From assembly GCA_020440645.1 (NCBI GenBank), contig JAGRNR010000012.1, positions 5,896 to 69,895 on the forward strand: 64,000 nucleotides of DNA, in the 5' to 3' direction. Position numbers and translations under genes: made by a program. The notes beneath the pieces were generated by a model, which was not told the origin of the DNA, ran no database searches, and saw nothing but the letters and a program-made list of their open reading frames with translations. The DNA comes from JAHEFU01 sp020440645. Lineage in GTDB: Bacteria > 4484-113 > JAFGCY01. Shown here one piece after another: positions 1-5,913 of the stretch. Position 1 is the stretch's first letter, and each line of letters opens with the position of its first letter.

Positions 1-7
1 ACATGCA

Positions 8-574
8 TCAGTGGCCTCGCTTCACAGATTGCCTGATTGGCAACGACTGCCACTCGCTACGCAGGATGCGGTAGCAGGGCGAGGGGTACAGCTTACCGGC
101 TTTGTACAGGTAGCCGTAGTGCTTGCCGGCCAGCTTCAGCCCGCAGGCCTCCAGCCCGGCCTTGGCCCGGCTGTGTTCATCCGTTGTATCTGACCATACG
201 CATTCGATCGGGTAGTTCTCGAACAGGTAGCACAGGTTCAGGAGCTTGGCCTCGCGGCCAAAGCCCTTGCCCCAGTGCTCGCGGGCGATGATCGTGCCGA
301 GCCAGGTGTTCGTACGCGTTGCATTCATCGCGCCGTACTCCTCGAAGCCGACGGCCTCGCCGGTGTCCAGCCGCTCAATCGCGAAGCAGGAATACTCGTC
401 CGTTGACAGCATCCCGCCTGGCTCAAACTCCTTCTTCTTCTGGGCCTCAGCCCAGTGCCAGTCTCCCCAGAACTCGTTGAAGTTGCTTTCCAGGGCACCC
501 TGCACCTTCATCCATTCATCGAGGTCCCGAAAGGGCCTGATGCGGGTACGCTCACCCGTGTAAACGACTTGCAT
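8..574 (-). CDS. GNAT-family N-acetyltransferase (RimJ/RimL-like), copy 1
   Basis: A 188-residue protein of the GNAT fold, which transfers an acetyl group from acetyl-CoA to an amine; the substrate is unknown. The N-terminus (GERTRIRPF) is the usual beta-1 entry of RimJ/RimL-type acetyltransferases. The acetyl-CoA pyrophosphate loop is seen as HWGKGFGREAKLL near residues 100-112, followed by a C-terminal ACGL segment typical of motif B. A GAGG ribosome binding site lies 7 nt before the ATG. It shares GREAKLL and overall layout with the next gene upstream, so the two look like duplicates. It is the last gene of a minus-strand run beginning at about 3924. Family call firm, role unknown. Confidence 0.85.
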   Translation of the reverse strand: MQVVYTGERTRIRPFRDLDEWMKVQGALESNFNEFWGDWHWAEAQKKKEFEPGGMLSTDEYSCFAIERLDTGEAVGFEEYGAMNATRTNTWLGTIIAREHWGKGFGREAKLLNLCYLFENYPIECVWSDTTDEHSRAKAGLEACGLKLAGKHYGYLYKAGKLYPSPCYRILRSEWQSLPIRQSVKRGH

Positions 575-596
575 TTCAATACCTCAGTTGACTGTG

Positions 597-657
597 GTCA
601 GTGGTCGGTGGTCAGGAAAACCAGGATCTGGCTTCTGACCACTGCCTACTGACTACT
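597..657. repeat. Imperfect inverted repeat between two GNAT genes
   Basis: The left arm is a run of GTGGTCAGTGGTCGGTGGTCAG-type sequence (597-617) and the right arm at 636-657 is its imperfect reverse complement (CTGACCACTGCCTACTGAC), with an AACCAGGATCTGG spacer. The distal arm overlaps the 3' end of the upstream GNAT gene. It belongs to the repeat-rich spacer class seen elsewhere in this window. Confidence 0.7.
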
Positions 658-1191
658 CTCCATCCATTCCTGCCGCGTGATGCCGCAGTACACGATCCCT
701 GTCCACTCACCGCGCGAGTACCAGTTGACCCGTGTCCGTCCCAGCTCACGCATCCCGCAGCTCAGCATCCCGCCGATCGCGGCTTCATGCTTGGCCAGGG
801 TGCCGCCGTAGACCATCTCGACCGGGTAGTTGTCAAACAGGAGCTTCATGGCGAGCAACTTGGCCTCCCGGCCATAGCCCCTGCGCCAGTATGGCTCAAG
901 GATCATCGTGCCGATCTCGGTGGCGGTGCGGCCTCCCGTCGGGATGCGCAGCACCTCGTAGCCGACCAGCTCCTTCCCGGCCAGGCTCTCGATTGCCAGG
1001 AAGGAAAAGTAGTGCGATTCGTCCAGCATGCCGAAGCGGGCCCAGTCCTGTTCCAGGGAGGACAGCCCGACCCAGCCGTAGCCCCACCAGTCGTCGCGCT
1101 GCATCCACAGTTCATGGTTGAGCTGTGCATACTCGGCTGCGCTGGCAAAGGGCCTGAGCCGGACCAGACTGCCTTCGATTGTCATTTGCAT
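646..1191 (-). CDS. GNAT-family N-acetyltransferase (RimJ/RimL-like), copy 2
   Basis: A 181-residue GNAT acetyltransferase. RLRPF at the N-terminus and the acetyl-CoA loop PYWRRGYGREAKLLAMKLL (residues about 100-118) place it with copy 1, with which it shares GREAKLL plus a following F(E/D)NYPVE stretch. The C-terminal CGM segment corresponds to motif B. It is flanked on both sides by inverted G/T-rich repeats rather than coding sequence, so it may be its own expression unit or read through from upstream. Substrate unknown. Confidence 0.85.
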   Translation of the reverse strand: MQMTIEGSLVRLRPFASAAEYAQLNHELWMQRDDWWGYGWVGLSSLEQDWARFGMLDESHYFSFLAIESLAGKELVGYEVLRIPTGGRTATEIGTMILEPYWRRGYGREAKLLAMKLLFDNYPVEMVYGGTLAKHEAAIGGMLSCGMRELGRTRVNWYSRGEWTGIVYCGITRQEWMESSQ

Positions 1192-1205
1192 TCTCGACTC
1201 CGTCG

Positions 1206-1289
1206 AGGTTGCAGGGTGCTGGTTGCGGGTTGCAGTCAGGACTCAGTCTGGTCTGCTGCAACCTGCACCCGCTAACCTGCAACCTGCTT
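1206..1289. repeat. GGTTGCAGG-type inverted repeat
   Basis: The left arm (GGTTGCAGGGTGCTGGTTGC, from 1207) and the right arm (CTGCAACCTGCACCCGCTAA, from 1256) form a long imperfect hairpin. The 19-nt string TGGTCTGCTGCAACCTGCA at 1249-1267 recurs exactly at 25037-25055, so this is a dispersed element and not only a local hairpin. Confidence 0.75.
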
Positions 1290-1863
1290 AGGCGAATTCC
1301 CGCCGCTGCTGCTCGGCCAGTTCGCGGTAGGCCGGTGCGATCCAGCCGTAGTGGTGCACCGCCACCGGTTCACCGAGCCACATCTGCATGCGCTCGAACA
1401 CAACCTCCAGCTCATAGCCGCAGTCCTTCAGCCAGCCGGCCTTGGCCGTCTCCGGTTCGATGATCTCGCAGCCGATCCTGACGGGGTCGTGCCAGTCCAT
1501 CATCAGCGACTCATAGGCCTTCAGCAGGTCCATGCCGACTGCGTCGCGGTCAGCGATGTTGTCATCGACATGCACCGTGATCCAGTAGACCCGGTTCTGC
1601 CCGCGCTGCACGAGGAAGCCGACCACACCGCCGGCCTTGCGCACGGCGACGTAGTACTTCTCGCCGCTGCCCCACAGGCCGGGGTCCTTCTCGTCCTCGA
1701 ACTTCTTCTTCAGCCGCTGCAGTGTCCAGGGCGTCGGCTTGCGTTCGCAGGGGTTCTGGGCCATCAGCGGTGCCAGCTGCTCGAGGTCCTTCTCGAGCAC
1801 GGGGCGCAGCACGATATGCTCGCCCTCCACGAAACCGCGTTCGGTACTTGCGTTGTCAGTCAT
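1288..1863 (-). CDS. GNAT-like acetyltransferase, divergent copy 3
   Basis: A 191-residue protein with GNAT-like order: an EGEHIVLRPV entry strand, a central strand RVYWITVHVDDNIADRDAVGMDLLKAYESL that occupies the acetyl-CoA loop position, and a late KDCGYELE segment. The usual Q/R-x-x-G-x-G/A loop is poorly kept (DRDAVGMDL), so catalytic competence is less certain than for the two neighbours. An AAGGAG ribosome binding site lies 8 nt before the ATG. It sits downstream of the ABC ATPase on the same strand. Confidence 0.65.
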   Translation of the reverse strand: MTDNASTERGFVEGEHIVLRPVLEKDLEQLAPLMAQNPCERKPTPWTLQRLKKKFEDEKDPGLWGSGEKYYVAVRKAGGVVGFLVQRGQNRVYWITVHVDDNIADRDAVGMDLLKAYESLMMDWHDPVRIGCEIIEPETAKAGWLKDCGYELEVVFERMQMWLGEPVAVHHYGWIAPAYRELAEQQRREFA

Positions 1864-1929
1864 TTCCGTTCTCCTTGTATCCCTGTATGCCCGGCGTTAC
1901 ATTCCGCCGGCCGTTGTCATTCCAGTTCG

Positions 1930-2877
1930 TCAGGACTTGTCCACGTCCTCTTCGGCACTCAGCCACTCATGTCCCGTCAGTTCCATGAACACTTCCTCCA
2001 TGCCCGGAAGCGCATCCCCCTCGGAGGCCTCGCCGCGCTCGATGCGGCGCTTCAGCACCTGCTGCTTCAGTTCCTCGGAGGTGCCGCGGGCCACGAAGCG
2101 GCCATCCGCCATCAGCGCGATGCGGCCGCACAGCCGCTCCACTTCGTCCATGTCATGGCTGGTGAGCAGTACGGTCGCATCATGCGTGCGCTGCAGTTCG
2201 AGGATGTAGTCCTGCACGTCACGCTTGCTGCGCGGGTCCAGTCCGGTGGTCGGCTCGTCCAGCAGCAGAAGCACCGGGCTCGTCAGCAGCGCGCGGGCGA
2301 TTGCCACCTTCTGCTGCATGCCGCGGCTCAGTTCCTGCATGCTGTCCGTCAGCCGCCCTTCCTCAAGGCCGAGCTTCTGCAGGATCTCCTCGGCGCGCTT
2401 CAGCGCTGACCTGTCGTCAACTCCGTACAGCCTGGCCGCGTAGAGCAGGTTCTCGTTCGGCGACAGCTTCTTGAAGAATGCTGCATCCACGCTCACGCGG
2501 TTCAGCAGCCGCTGCACCTGGTAGCTCTGGCGCAGCGGGTCCATCCCGAACACGCGGATGTCGCCAGAGCTCTGCTCCAGCAGTGTGCTGATCATGCGGA
2601 TCAGCGTGCTCTTGCCACTGCCGTTGTGCCCGACCACGCCGAAGATCTCGCCACGCCCGAGCTGCATGCTGATGTTGTCAACAGCCACCTTGCGCTTCCT
2701 TGGCCGGACCAGCATGCGGCCGAGCCTGGCCAGGCCGCTGACCTTGGGCAGTTCCTTCTTCGGCACGTTGACGATGAAGTGCTTGCAGAGGTTGCGCACC
2801 TCCAGTGCGTCAGTCGCCGCGTCGACATTCATCAGTTCCAGTTCAGGGTGCAGGCCCGGGGCCTTCACTGCGTCCAT
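1930..2877 (-). CDS. ABC transporter ATP-binding protein (ABC-2 export type)
   Basis: A 315-residue ATPase subunit. The Walker A motif GHNGSGKS is at residues 83-90, the ABC signature LSRGMQQK at 183-190, Walker B LLLLDEP at 203-209 and the switch His in TSHD at about 242. An N-terminal extension of about 60 residues with a basic linker precedes the domain, as in some drug or polysaccharide export ATPases. No permease gene is in the window, so the membrane partner is unlinked. The gene starts 18 nt after the methyltransferase stop and has a GAGGAGA ribosome binding site, indicating co-transcription. It would be the exporter component if the upstream peptide gene makes an exported product (inference). 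Confidence 0.88.
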   Translation of the reverse strand: MDAVKAPGLHPELELMNVDAATDALEVRNLCKHFIVNVPKKELPKVSGLARLGRMLVRPRKRKVAVDNISMQLGRGEIFGVVGHNGSGKSTLIRMISTLLEQSSGDIRVFGMDPLRQSYQVQRLLNRVSVDAAFFKKLSPNENLLYAARLYGVDDRSALKRAEEILQKLGLEEGRLTDSMQELSRGMQQKVAIARALLTSPVLLLLDEPTTGLDPRSKRDVQDYILELQRTHDATVLLTSHDMDEVERLCGRIALMADGRFVARGTSEELKQQVLKRRIERGEASEGDALPGMEEVFMELTGHEWLSAEEDVDKS

Positions 2878-2895
2878 TTCCCATCTCCTCGGGGT

Positions 2896-3717
2896 TCAGT
2901 CCCTGCTGCCCCTGCGGCAGCTGTATATCAGTTCGCCCCTGCGCTCGGCAAGCGGGCTGCGCTCATAGTCACTGTAGACGGCCTCGATCTCGAGGCCGCT
3001 TCCCTCAAGCAGCAGCTCCGCCTCGTTGTGCATCATCCAGCGCATGCGGAACTCCTCCTCGTCGTTGTCAATCACGCGCCCCTTGCCGTCCAGCCGCTCG
3101 AAGCGCATGCTGACCTCGTGCACCTGGCTGCGTGCATCCGCGAGGATCCTCGTGTAGCGACGCAGCAGCCCGCCGTCGGCAGTCTCCGTCTCGAGGTCCT
3201 GGCGCCAGGTGCTGCCCGCCTCCGCCATCCTGGCTATGAAAGCCAGGTTGGGGTCGAACAGGTCGAACACCAGCTTGCCGTCCTGCTTCAGGTGGCGTTG
3301 CACCACCGCGAGGCAACTGAGCTGATCCTCGCGCCTGATCAGGTGCATGAATGCGCGGAACGGGATGATCACCAGGTCGTAGCGTGCGTCGAGTTCGCAG
3401 TCCGCCATGCTGCCCTGCACCACGCGCAAGCGCTGTTGCACAGACTGTTCCTCAGCCGAGAGCTTTGCGCGGAGCTGCGCCAGCATGGAGCTGCTCAGGT
3501 CGAGGCCCGTCACATTGTGGCCATTGCGGGCCAGCGGGATGCTTATGCGTCCTGTGCCGCAGCCCAGCTCAAGGATGTCCATCGCTGGCCGCCCGGGCAG
3601 TGACAGCCAGAACTGCAGGTCAACCGCATCGCGGAAACCGTACAGTTCGTCATACCAGCGTGCCATGCCGCGGTAGCATTCCTCGTTGTCAGAAAGTATT
3701 CCTGCAGAGATGTCCAT
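2896..3717 (-). CDS. Class I SAM-dependent methyltransferase
   Basis: A 273-residue Rossmann-fold methyltransferase. Motif I, ILELGCGTGRISIPLA, lies near residues 50-65, motif II (VTGLDLSSSML) follows, then GSMADCELDARYDLVIIPF and a C-terminal half rich in beta strands. I chose the ATG at 3717 because AGGAG sits 8 nt upstream; a longer reading frame from 3786 would run through a strong hairpin and has no binding site. It lies between a tiny peptide gene (3850-3924) and the ABC ATPase. Substrate is unknown; the context makes the small peptide one candidate. Confidence 0.85.
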   Translation of the reverse strand: MDISAGILSDNEECYRGMARWYDELYGFRDAVDLQFWLSLPGRPAMDILELGCGTGRISIPLARNGHNVTGLDLSSSMLAQLRAKLSAEEQSVQQRLRVVQGSMADCELDARYDLVIIPFRAFMHLIRREDQLSCLAVVQRHLKQDGKLVFDLFDPNLAFIARMAEAGSTWRQDLETETADGGLLRRYTRILADARSQVHEVSMRFERLDGKGRVIDNDEEEFRMRWMMHNEAELLLEGSGLEIEAVYSDYERSPLAERRGELIYSCRRGSRD

Positions 3718-3748
3718 TGCGTACTCCTGTGCTGTGGGGAGGGACCGG

Positions 3749-3797
3749 CCAGGTTCTTTGCTGGATGCATGCGTGCACGTGTGCATGCGGGCCGGTC
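3749..3797 (-). other. Nested inverted repeat in peptide-methyltransferase leader
   Basis: GACCGGCC and GGCCGGTC form an outer stem; within it GCATGCGTGCAC/GTGTGCATGC forms a second self-complementary block. It lies in the transcribed spacer between the 24-residue peptide stop and the methyltransferase ribosome binding site, and has no U-run. It could be an attenuator, a translational block or an RNA processing site. Confidence 0.6.
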
Positions 3798-3849
3798 GGT
3801 ACTTGCCAGTCTGGGGAAGGGGGGTGCCGCTTGAGTCAGTCAGACGGAC

Positions 3850-3924
3850 TCAAGAGCAGAAGCAGAACCCAGTGTGGCCGGTACGGATGCGCTTGCCGTC
3901 GAGCGGCTTCCTGATCATGTTCAT
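3850..3924 (-). CDS. 24-residue Cys-tailed small peptide
   Basis: A very short gene encoding 24 residues: basic N-terminal part (MNMIRKPLDGKRIR) and tail TGHTGFCFCS ending in a Cys-Phe-Cys-Ser unit. The evidence that it is a gene is strong: TAAAGGAGGT sits six bases before the ATG, and a promoter with TATAAT and TTGCCA at 16-nt spacing lies 50-80 nt upstream. It is the first open frame of a minus-strand run leading into a methyltransferase and an ABC ATPase. I do not recognise the family. Possible roles are a leader peptide controlling the downstream gene, a RiPP-like precursor, or a metal/redox peptide. Confidence 0.7.
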   Translation of the reverse strand: MNMIRKPLDGKRIRTGHTGFCFCS

Positions 3925-3951
3925 CTGCGTACCTCCTTTACTGGGATAGGT

Positions 3952-3967
3952 GCCGCCTCTTGGCGGC
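3952..3967 (-). other. 5'-UTR hairpin of the small-peptide mRNA
   Basis: GCCGCC-AAGA-GGCGGC is a perfect six-pair stem with a four-base loop, located within a few bases of the expected transcription start and upstream of the ribosome binding site. This placement is typical of 5' mRNA-stabilising hairpins. Confidence 0.6.
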
Positions 3968-3976
3968 CAGTGCCGT

Positions 3977-4004
3977 ATTATACCCGGATTGAATGAAATG
4001 GCAA
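3977..4004 (-). promoter_or_regulatory. Sigma-70-type promoter for small-peptide operon
   Basis: Reading the minus strand, TTGCCA is followed by a 16-nt spacer and a perfect TATAAT. Transcription would start near 3970, giving a ~45-nt leader before the 24-residue peptide. Confidence 0.8.
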
Positions 4005-4176
4005 GCCCTGCTGGCGGAATAGCGGGGGCAGCAGCCGTGGGCTGACATTATTAGTTTCTGGAAATTCTGGATTTATGCACCGCCCGGGCGGGCAGGGTGC
4101 GCAATTATCGCGGGCGGCAGTCCGGCTGCCCGGTGAATCTGGCAACGAGGGGGCAAAGGCTCCCGTGGATGCGTTG

Positions 4177-4425
4177 TCAGCCCGGCAGTTCCTCACTAGC
4201 CAGGTTGCTCTTGATCTTGCTGAGCATGCGGTTGCGGCATTCCTCCGTGACGGATTCCTGCGCCTCGCAGTTCTTGATCTTGCTGAGCAGCTTCTCGATC
4301 ACCTGCTTCTCGCGGGCGCAGTCGCCGCACTTCTCCAGGTGGTCGCGTGTCGCTTCCAGCTCCGCCTCGCTGCTCTCACCGTAGACGAAGTTGAAAATCA
4401 CATCCTGAATCTTCTTACAGTCCAT
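4177..4425 (-). CDS. Zinc-binding anti-sigma factor (zf-HC2/ASD type)
   Basis: An 82-residue soluble protein with the zinc anti-sigma signature H-x3-C-x2-C (HLEKCGDC, residues 29-36) in a helical context and MDCKK at the N-terminus. Such proteins bind and inhibit ECF sigma factors, releasing them on redox or envelope stress. It lies about 110 nt downstream of the ECF sigma gene on the same strand, which is the usual cognate arrangement. No membrane segment is present, so this is a cytoplasmic sensor. Binding site AAGGA lies 8 nt before the ATG. Confidence 0.85.
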   Translation of the reverse strand: MDCKKIQDVIFNFVYGESSEAELEATRDHLEKCGDCAREKQVIEKLLSKIKNCEAQESVTEECRNRMLSKIKSNLASEELPG

Positions 4426-4531
4426 CGCAATCGTCCTTCTTCAGGCCGGAGAAATTGCCAATGTGCATCTCCCGCCTCGCTCCAGCCTGACCATCCAGCA
4501 TTTCCCGCATCCCATGACAAGCCCCGTCCAT
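4415..4531 (-). CDS. Possible 38-residue bridging ORF between sigma and anti-sigma
   Basis: A 38-residue frame begins five bases after the sigma stop codon, has GGAGGA about 9 nt upstream of its ATG (inside the sigma 3' end), and terminates overlapping the anti-sigma start region (GATGGACTGTAA). The protein (MDGACHGMREML...KKDDCDGL) resembles nothing I know. It could be a real small protein or a coupling ORF that sets anti-sigma translation relative to sigma; chance is also possible. Confidence 0.35.
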   Translation of the reverse strand: MDGACHGMREMLDGQAGARREMHIGNFSGLKKDDCDGL

Positions 4532-4536
4532 CGCGC

Positions 4537-5166
4537 TCAGTCCTCCTCGACGCCCAGCCAGCGGCGGAGCTTGTTGACTGCGTAGCGCATCCGCGAAAGC
4601 ACCGTACTGAGCGGGCATTCGCAGATCTCGGCAATTTCCTCGAAGGTCAGCTCGTGGTAGATCTTGAGGATCACCACGGTCCGTTGCTTTTCTGGCAACC
4701 TGTCTATCAGTACCTTGAGGGTCTCTGAAAAATTCTCACGCTCAAGCACGTTTTCCGGCAGATCCCGGAAATCCTCGATGAAATCCTGGCGCTCACTGTC
4801 GCTGCCCTCGTCGCCCACCGGGGTGTTCAGCGAGAATGTCTGCTTGGCCGCACTCTTCTTCCAGTGGCGCTTGACCTCATTGAGCGCGATCTTGTAGACC
4901 CAGCTGGAGAATTTCTTCTCCGGGTCGAAGTTCTTCGCGCTCTTGAACACACGCAGGAACACCTCCTGCACGAGGTCCTCGATGTTCTCCCGCTCGCTGA
5001 CCTGCTTGCGGATGAAGTTGTAGATCTGCTTGTGGTACCTGTCGAATATCTGGTCGAATGCCGCGCCGTCACCGGAGGCCAGGCGCACGACGAGTTCCTC
5101 GTCGCTGCCGGGCTTCGGCACGATCGGCACATCCAGGCTCCGTTTGTTCTGTGCTGTACTTTCCAT
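4537..5166 (-). CDS. ECF-family RNA polymerase sigma factor
   Basis: A 209-residue sigma-70 family member with region 2 (AFDQIFDRYHKQIYNFI... EDLVQEVFLRVFKSAKNFD, residues about 36-85) and region 4 (LPEKQRTVVILKIYHELTFEEIAEI... LSTVLSRMRYAVNKLRRWL, residues about 150-205), joined by a charged linker; regions 1 and 3 are absent, as in ECF factors. It starts 14 nt after the epimerase stop and is followed by a zinc anti-sigma factor. It therefore probably shares the epimerase promoter and is held inactive by its neighbour. Target promoters unknown. Confidence 0.92.
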   Translation of the reverse strand: MESTAQNKRSLDVPIVPKPGSDEELVVRLASGDGAAFDQIFDRYHKQIYNFIRKQVSERENIEDLVQEVFLRVFKSAKNFDPEKKFSSWVYKIALNEVKRHWKKSAAKQTFSLNTPVGDEGSDSERQDFIEDFRDLPENVLERENFSETLKVLIDRLPEKQRTVVILKIYHELTFEEIAEICECPLSTVLSRMRYAVNKLRRWLGVEED

Positions 5167-5180
5167 GTTCCCGGTCCAGT

Positions 5181-5597
5181 CTACCCCGCTTCCCCCGTTC
5201 CTTCCAGCTCCACCAGTTCTGTGAGCACACCGCAGGCGCTCTTCGGGTGGATGAAGAACACCCGGCCCTCGGCACCCTGGAACGGAGACTCGCTCAGCAG
5301 CTGCATCCCTGCATCGCTGAGCCTGCCATGCGCCTGGTCCACATCCCCGCTCTCGAAGCAGAGGTGGTGCAGCCCCGGTCCGCGCTTCTCAAGGAAGCGC
5401 TGCACCGAGCCCGCCGGATCAGTCGCCTCAAGCAGTTCCAGCTTGGTGTTGCCCTTTAGCATCGCGATACGTACACCCTCTGATGGCACCTCGTGGTATT
5501 CCACGGCCTCCGCGGGATAACTGAGCATCGCGCACCACACCGGCACTGCTTCCTCCAGTGATTTCACGACGATCCCGATGTGGTCCAGCTGAAACAT
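5181..5597 (-). CDS. mce: Methylmalonyl-CoA epimerase
   Basis: A 138-residue VOC-fold enzyme that interconverts (R)- and (S)-methylmalonyl-CoA, linking propionyl-CoA metabolism and succinyl-CoA. Two glyoxalase-type repeats are visible: LDHIGIVV at the start and GPGLHHLCFE in the middle. Metal-ligand candidates are H6, H77 and the Glu of LTELVE at the C-terminus, which match the family. Length is typical. TATAAT ends 7 nt before the ATG with no ribosome binding site, so the message appears leaderless. It heads an apparent operon with the ECF sigma factor, an unusual partnership for this enzyme. Confidence 0.88.
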   Translation of the reverse strand: MFQLDHIGIVVKSLEEAVPVWCAMLSYPAEAVEYHEVPSEGVRIAMLKGNTKLELLEATDPAGSVQRFLEKRGPGLHHLCFESGDVDQAHGRLSDAGMQLLSESPFQGAEGRVFFIHPKSACGVLTELVELEGTGEAG

Positions 5598-5604
5598 AGC
5601 CTGA

Positions 5605-5610
5605 ATTATA
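5605..5610 (-). promoter_or_regulatory. -10 element of leaderless mce promoter
   Basis: TATAAT followed by seven bases and the mce ATG. A weak -35 (CTAACA) lies 17 nt upstream at 5628-5633. Confidence 0.65.
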
Positions 5611-5637
5611 TAAGTGCTTCCCGGCCCTGTTAGCTAC

Positions 5638-5800
5638 CGGTCCACAGGGGGCTTTGTTTCAATTGGGAGCGGGTCCAGTCTCAATTGCGGAAATGCCGAT
5701 CTATCCACATTTTCTGTGGATAAGTACCTATTTCCTCTTAACTTCAGTAGGCCTTTTTGAGAAAACTGTTGATAACCCTGTTAATAATGTGTTAATATCC
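5638..5800. other. AT-rich divergent spacer with DnaA-box-like sites
   Basis: TATCCACA (5702-5709) and TGTGGATAA (5715-5723, a perfect TTATCCACA on the minus strand) form an inverted pair separated by five bases. They are followed by TGTTGATAA (5767-5775, TTATCAACA on the minus strand) and TGTTAATAA (5779-5787), all in an AT-rich tract. Genes to the left run minus and genes to the right run plus. This resembles a small origin or a DnaA-regulated promoter; dnaA, dnaN, gyrB and rpmH are not nearby. Confidence 0.45.
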
Positions 5801-5913
5801 GCGTCATACGAGCTCTCACCGTGGCTGAGGAAGGCGGTGCTGCTTGTAATGGAAGAAGGCTTACACCGGCCAGCGGGTCGGTTCAGAGGAAGTGCCGCAG
5901 GGCGGCTAGAGGC

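Noticed and set aside
601..1275. 224-residue plus-strand frame over GNAT copy 2
   Set aside because: It runs through the repeat and across a clear GNAT gene; low-information composition.
1930..2877. Complete ABC transporter
   Set aside because: Only the ATPase is present; no permease gene lies within the window.
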